This document shows, in pieces, positions 62,032 to 64,000 of a stretch of 64,000 bases of DNA. Each line of letters opens with the position of its first letter. The first letter of the stretch is position 1. The notes below the pieces were generated by a model. That model ran no database searches and was not told where the DNA came from. It worked only from the letters and a program-made list of their open reading frames with translations. Position numbers and translations under genes: made by a program. This stretch comes from Reticulitermes lucifugus (lineage: Eukaryota; Arthropoda; Insecta; Blattodea; Rhinotermitidae): the NCBI GenBank assembly GCA_026260175.1, contig JAKCWW010001154.1:1-64000 (forward strand). Direction: 5' to 3'.

Positions 62032-62071
62032 CCTCCTGAGGATGGACTGAGGTCCGAAACATATGTAGGGG
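62032..62071 (+). ncRNA. Hammerhead-ribozyme-like motif, best stem II
   Basis: CCTC is followed by CTGAGGA, one U, stem II GGAC-TGAG-GTCC, GAAAC, AUAU, GUA and GGGG. Stem I pairs CCUC with GGGG (one wobble), stem II is a perfect 4-bp hairpin with a 4-base loop, and stem III is 2 bp (AC/GU), as in the minimal type I hammerheads known from Penelope-like elements. The unpaired U after CUGAGGA is the main deviation. Confidence 0.5.
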
Positions 62072-62865
62072 CGTATAATAATATAGACGCTACAATAAAA
62101 GTGGTTCAATTGCGTATCAGTTGGTTATAAATTTATTAGTCCCCTAACTGCAGTTTACTTATGTATATGTGAAAAACAGATTATAAACTCCTATCAGATG
62201 ATAAGCCATATCACAGTTGAATTTTTAGCTCACCTTTGACACAGCTCATTGCCCTAGAGGATTTGCAGCAATTGTTTGCCACAGTACTGCAAAACCTTAC
62301 CAAATTAAGGTTGCTATTTGCCATGTGATATAACAGTTCATTATATATAAATTTATCTAACTGCATTTGTTCAATACCTTGTTTATGAAAGAAAAAGTCC
62401 CAAAACATTTTATAAATATTTCATAATTATATGAAAATCAACAGAATATGCGAAGAATAACTAAAAAACATAAGACGTATAGCTCAATGAACGTTAAACT
62501 GTGTGAACAATTGTCTATTCTGTACTTGTAAAAATATGCTCAAAAATATAAAGTGGTAGTATGTGCTGTCCAATTCTAAATACCAAATTACAACAAAACT
62601 AGTGTTATTGCACACAAAACAGATGGGCATGCACTGTCCTAACACAGAGGCATCAAACTGAAAACTTAAACTACATTAAATAAACTTTTTTAAATGTGAC
62701 AACACTTCATAATAACAAGACAGTAATAATGAAAGACAACTTAAATAATAACAATAAACAAATCACATAATGAACATGTGTTTTTGCTTATTATTACAAA
62801 ACTAGAATAACCCCAGTATTCCTATCTAATTTTCAATGCACGAATAACTTCTCACCCTCTTGGCA

Positions 62866-63015
62866 TATTTTCTGATCTGCAGTTGTCTAAATTCCAATTT
62901 GCTCCTGTGAAATTTACTTCCACTCCAGTAACACCGTCATTTTCATCAATCTTTCCAGGCAAATGTGAGCAAAGGCCTTGACTAATCCCTTTTTCATCTC
63001 CACAAAATCAGCATT
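62866..63015 (-). other. Candidate coding exon, unassigned
   Basis: The minus strand is open for about 50 codons with a protein-like composition: LCSHLPGKIDENDGVTGVEV, then NFTGANWNLDNCRSENMPR, ending at a good donor AGAGG/GTGAGA. The acceptor side is unclear; a stop lies just upstream. I do not recognise a family. It could be an exon of a neighbouring gene, a transposon piece or chance. Confidence 0.2.
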
Positions 63016-63357
63016 CATAATCATCATTAAGTATCACTTAATGTTATGTAAAATCTGGTGTTGCTACAGCACCATTAAATAGCTAATGAAGCAATTGGTC
63101 AGTAAAATGAGGCCAATCCAGGACACAGATTTGTTCCAACCAACAGACCCAACAGCAGGTGTCACAATTTTTATACTTTACCTCATGAAAGAAGCACAGC
63201 CAACTTCCAAAATGTTTGTATTTTAATAACATAATGGGAAAGTCAAATACATGTTTCATCTCAGAAAAGTCTTCATGACAGTCTTTGTAACCAGGATATT
63301 TGAAAGACATAAACTTGTAATTATTGTATTACTACATTACAAGTTCAGTGAATAACT

Positions 63358-63358
63358 A

Positions 63359-63392
<34 letters not shown>

Positions 63393-63407
63393 TAAGTAAT
63401 AAGTAAG
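63358..63407. repeat. (AAGT)n microsatellite
   Basis: About eleven units, the last ones interrupted. Confidence 0.9.
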
Positions 63408-63446
63408 AGTCACAAAACTATGCAGATATAAAATGTGATGTGTCCG

Positions 63447-63651
63447 TTCTTCTGGGATGTGATGCTGCATCACTGGGCAATTTATTCCTGATGTTTCAGG
63501 ATGATGCAATGGTCTCATTTTCAACAGTCCAAATGTCCAAGAATACATTTACATTCTTGTTTGATGTTTTGACCCTTGGGAATGGGACCACTGCATCACC
63601 TTGAAATGTTGGGAACCTATTACCCAGTGACACAGTGTCACATCCCAGAAA
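63447..63651. mobile_element. Foldback element, family F, clearest copy
   Basis: The left arm starts TTCTTCTGGGATGTGATGC and the right arm ends CAGTGTCACATCCCAGAA. Inner arms (GATGATGCAATGGTCTCATT against AATGGGACCACTGCATCACC) also pair. The whole could fold as a hairpin of about 85-bp arms. Confidence 0.7.
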
Positions 63652-63778
63652 AAGAGACCTCAACTCCACTGATTTGAAAGCCTGATAACTCGCACAAATA
63701 CGTAGTTTTCACAATGGTAAAGATTCACATTATGGCGTTCTGGTGTATGACATAATGTTTTAGTATAGTAGATTTTAC

Positions 63779-63809
63779 CATCATATTGGGCGAACATACT
63801 TCCCTCCAT
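63779..63809 (-). CDS. Fas3: Candidate Fasciclin-3 microexon, 31 nt
   Basis: A strong acceptor (TCTTTGTTCTTGCAG) is followed by codons MEGSMFAQYD and a G in phase 1, then a weaker donor GTAAAATC. The exit phase and base equal those of the 25-nt candidate at 48929, so the two could be alternative versions of the same segment, but both cannot be used together in frame. Confidence 0.3.
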
Positions 63810-64000
63810 CTGCAAGAACAAAGACAGTGTGTTCCTTCTAAACGGTGGTAAGGAACTCCTACACTAAAACATGCAATCATAACTCAGAAGGCCACAGTAC
63901 AAATATACAAATATAAGTACAGTATATGAACAAACTAGTCAAAGCAAAGGTACATTGTGTAAATGTACATGCATTCTCTGTTCTGCTCACTTACAGTTAC

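Larger units (their letters stand above)
61351..62139. mobile_element. Inverted-arm element with 13-bp target duplication, containing the assembly gap
   Basis: The direct repeat TCCCCTAACTGCA flanks it at 61338-61350 and 62140-62152. The left arm (61351-61409) matches the right arm (about 62081-62139, inverted) at about 57 of 59 positions before running into Ns. The right arm carries the hammerhead-like motif at 62032; its left partner should lie in the gap. A second, nested hairpin is at 61720-61814. No coding sequence is visible. Related in plan to 52399-52926. Confidence 0.65.

Noticed and set aside
63083-63310. 75-codon minus-strand open frame as an Ig-type exon of Fasciclin-3
   Set aside because: It lacks the conserved Cys-x-Trp pattern of an Ig domain and has no matching splice sites.
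1-64000. CRISPR arrays, operons, bacterial promoters or phage
   Set aside because: No regularly spaced repeats with unique spacers and no prokaryotic gene layout; the window is eukaryotic.

Overview
The window reads as the genome of an insect with long introns and many repeats, most likely Blattodea (cockroach or termite). Evidence for an arthropod is a recognisable Fasciclin-3 tail and a single-domain VWC (SVWC) gene. The Blattodea guess rests on a recurrent SINE type I associate with cockroaches and termites, plus introns of about 10 kb. There is no bacterial-style coding: nearly every long open frame is chance or repeat-derived, and the real exons are short pieces bounded by splice sites.

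Left part (1-9.6 kb): old repeats surround the last two exons of a plus-strand SVWC gene (3975-4135 and 5143-5248), with a small hAT-like element in the intron between them. A LINE reverse-transcriptase fragment touches the left edge. LINE tails, tRNA-derived SINEs and a Penelope-like GIY-YIG fragment fill the rest.

Middle and right (20.8-49 kb, possibly to 64 kb): the minus strand carries the cytoplasmic tail of Fasciclin-3, an Ig-superfamily cell-adhesion protein. Its Ig and transmembrane exons would lie beyond base 64000. The tail is split into very small exons (25-42 nt) separated by introns of up to about 12 kb, and it has at least two alternative endings. One ending (20828-21028) carries an ITIM-like and an ITSM-like tyrosine motif. 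The other (47963-48186) carries a YIN (Grb2-type) site and a C-terminal TPV that could bind PDZ domains. A third possible ending lies at 46828-46916. Splicing would thus choose the signalling partners.

The introns and the 9.6-20.8 kb stretch hold SINEs, hAT-like elements, a foldback family ending in a 'TTCTGGGATGT'-type sequence, two opposed mariner fragments, LINE 3' ends, a 32-bp minisatellite and microsatellites. The most unusual repeat signal is a hammerhead-ribozyme-like motif found five times. Two elements that carry it (52.4 and 61.4 kb) have inverted arms and 12-13 bp target-site duplications; the second contains a 310-base assembly gap.

All calls come from reading the sequence and from remembered family features; no search was run.
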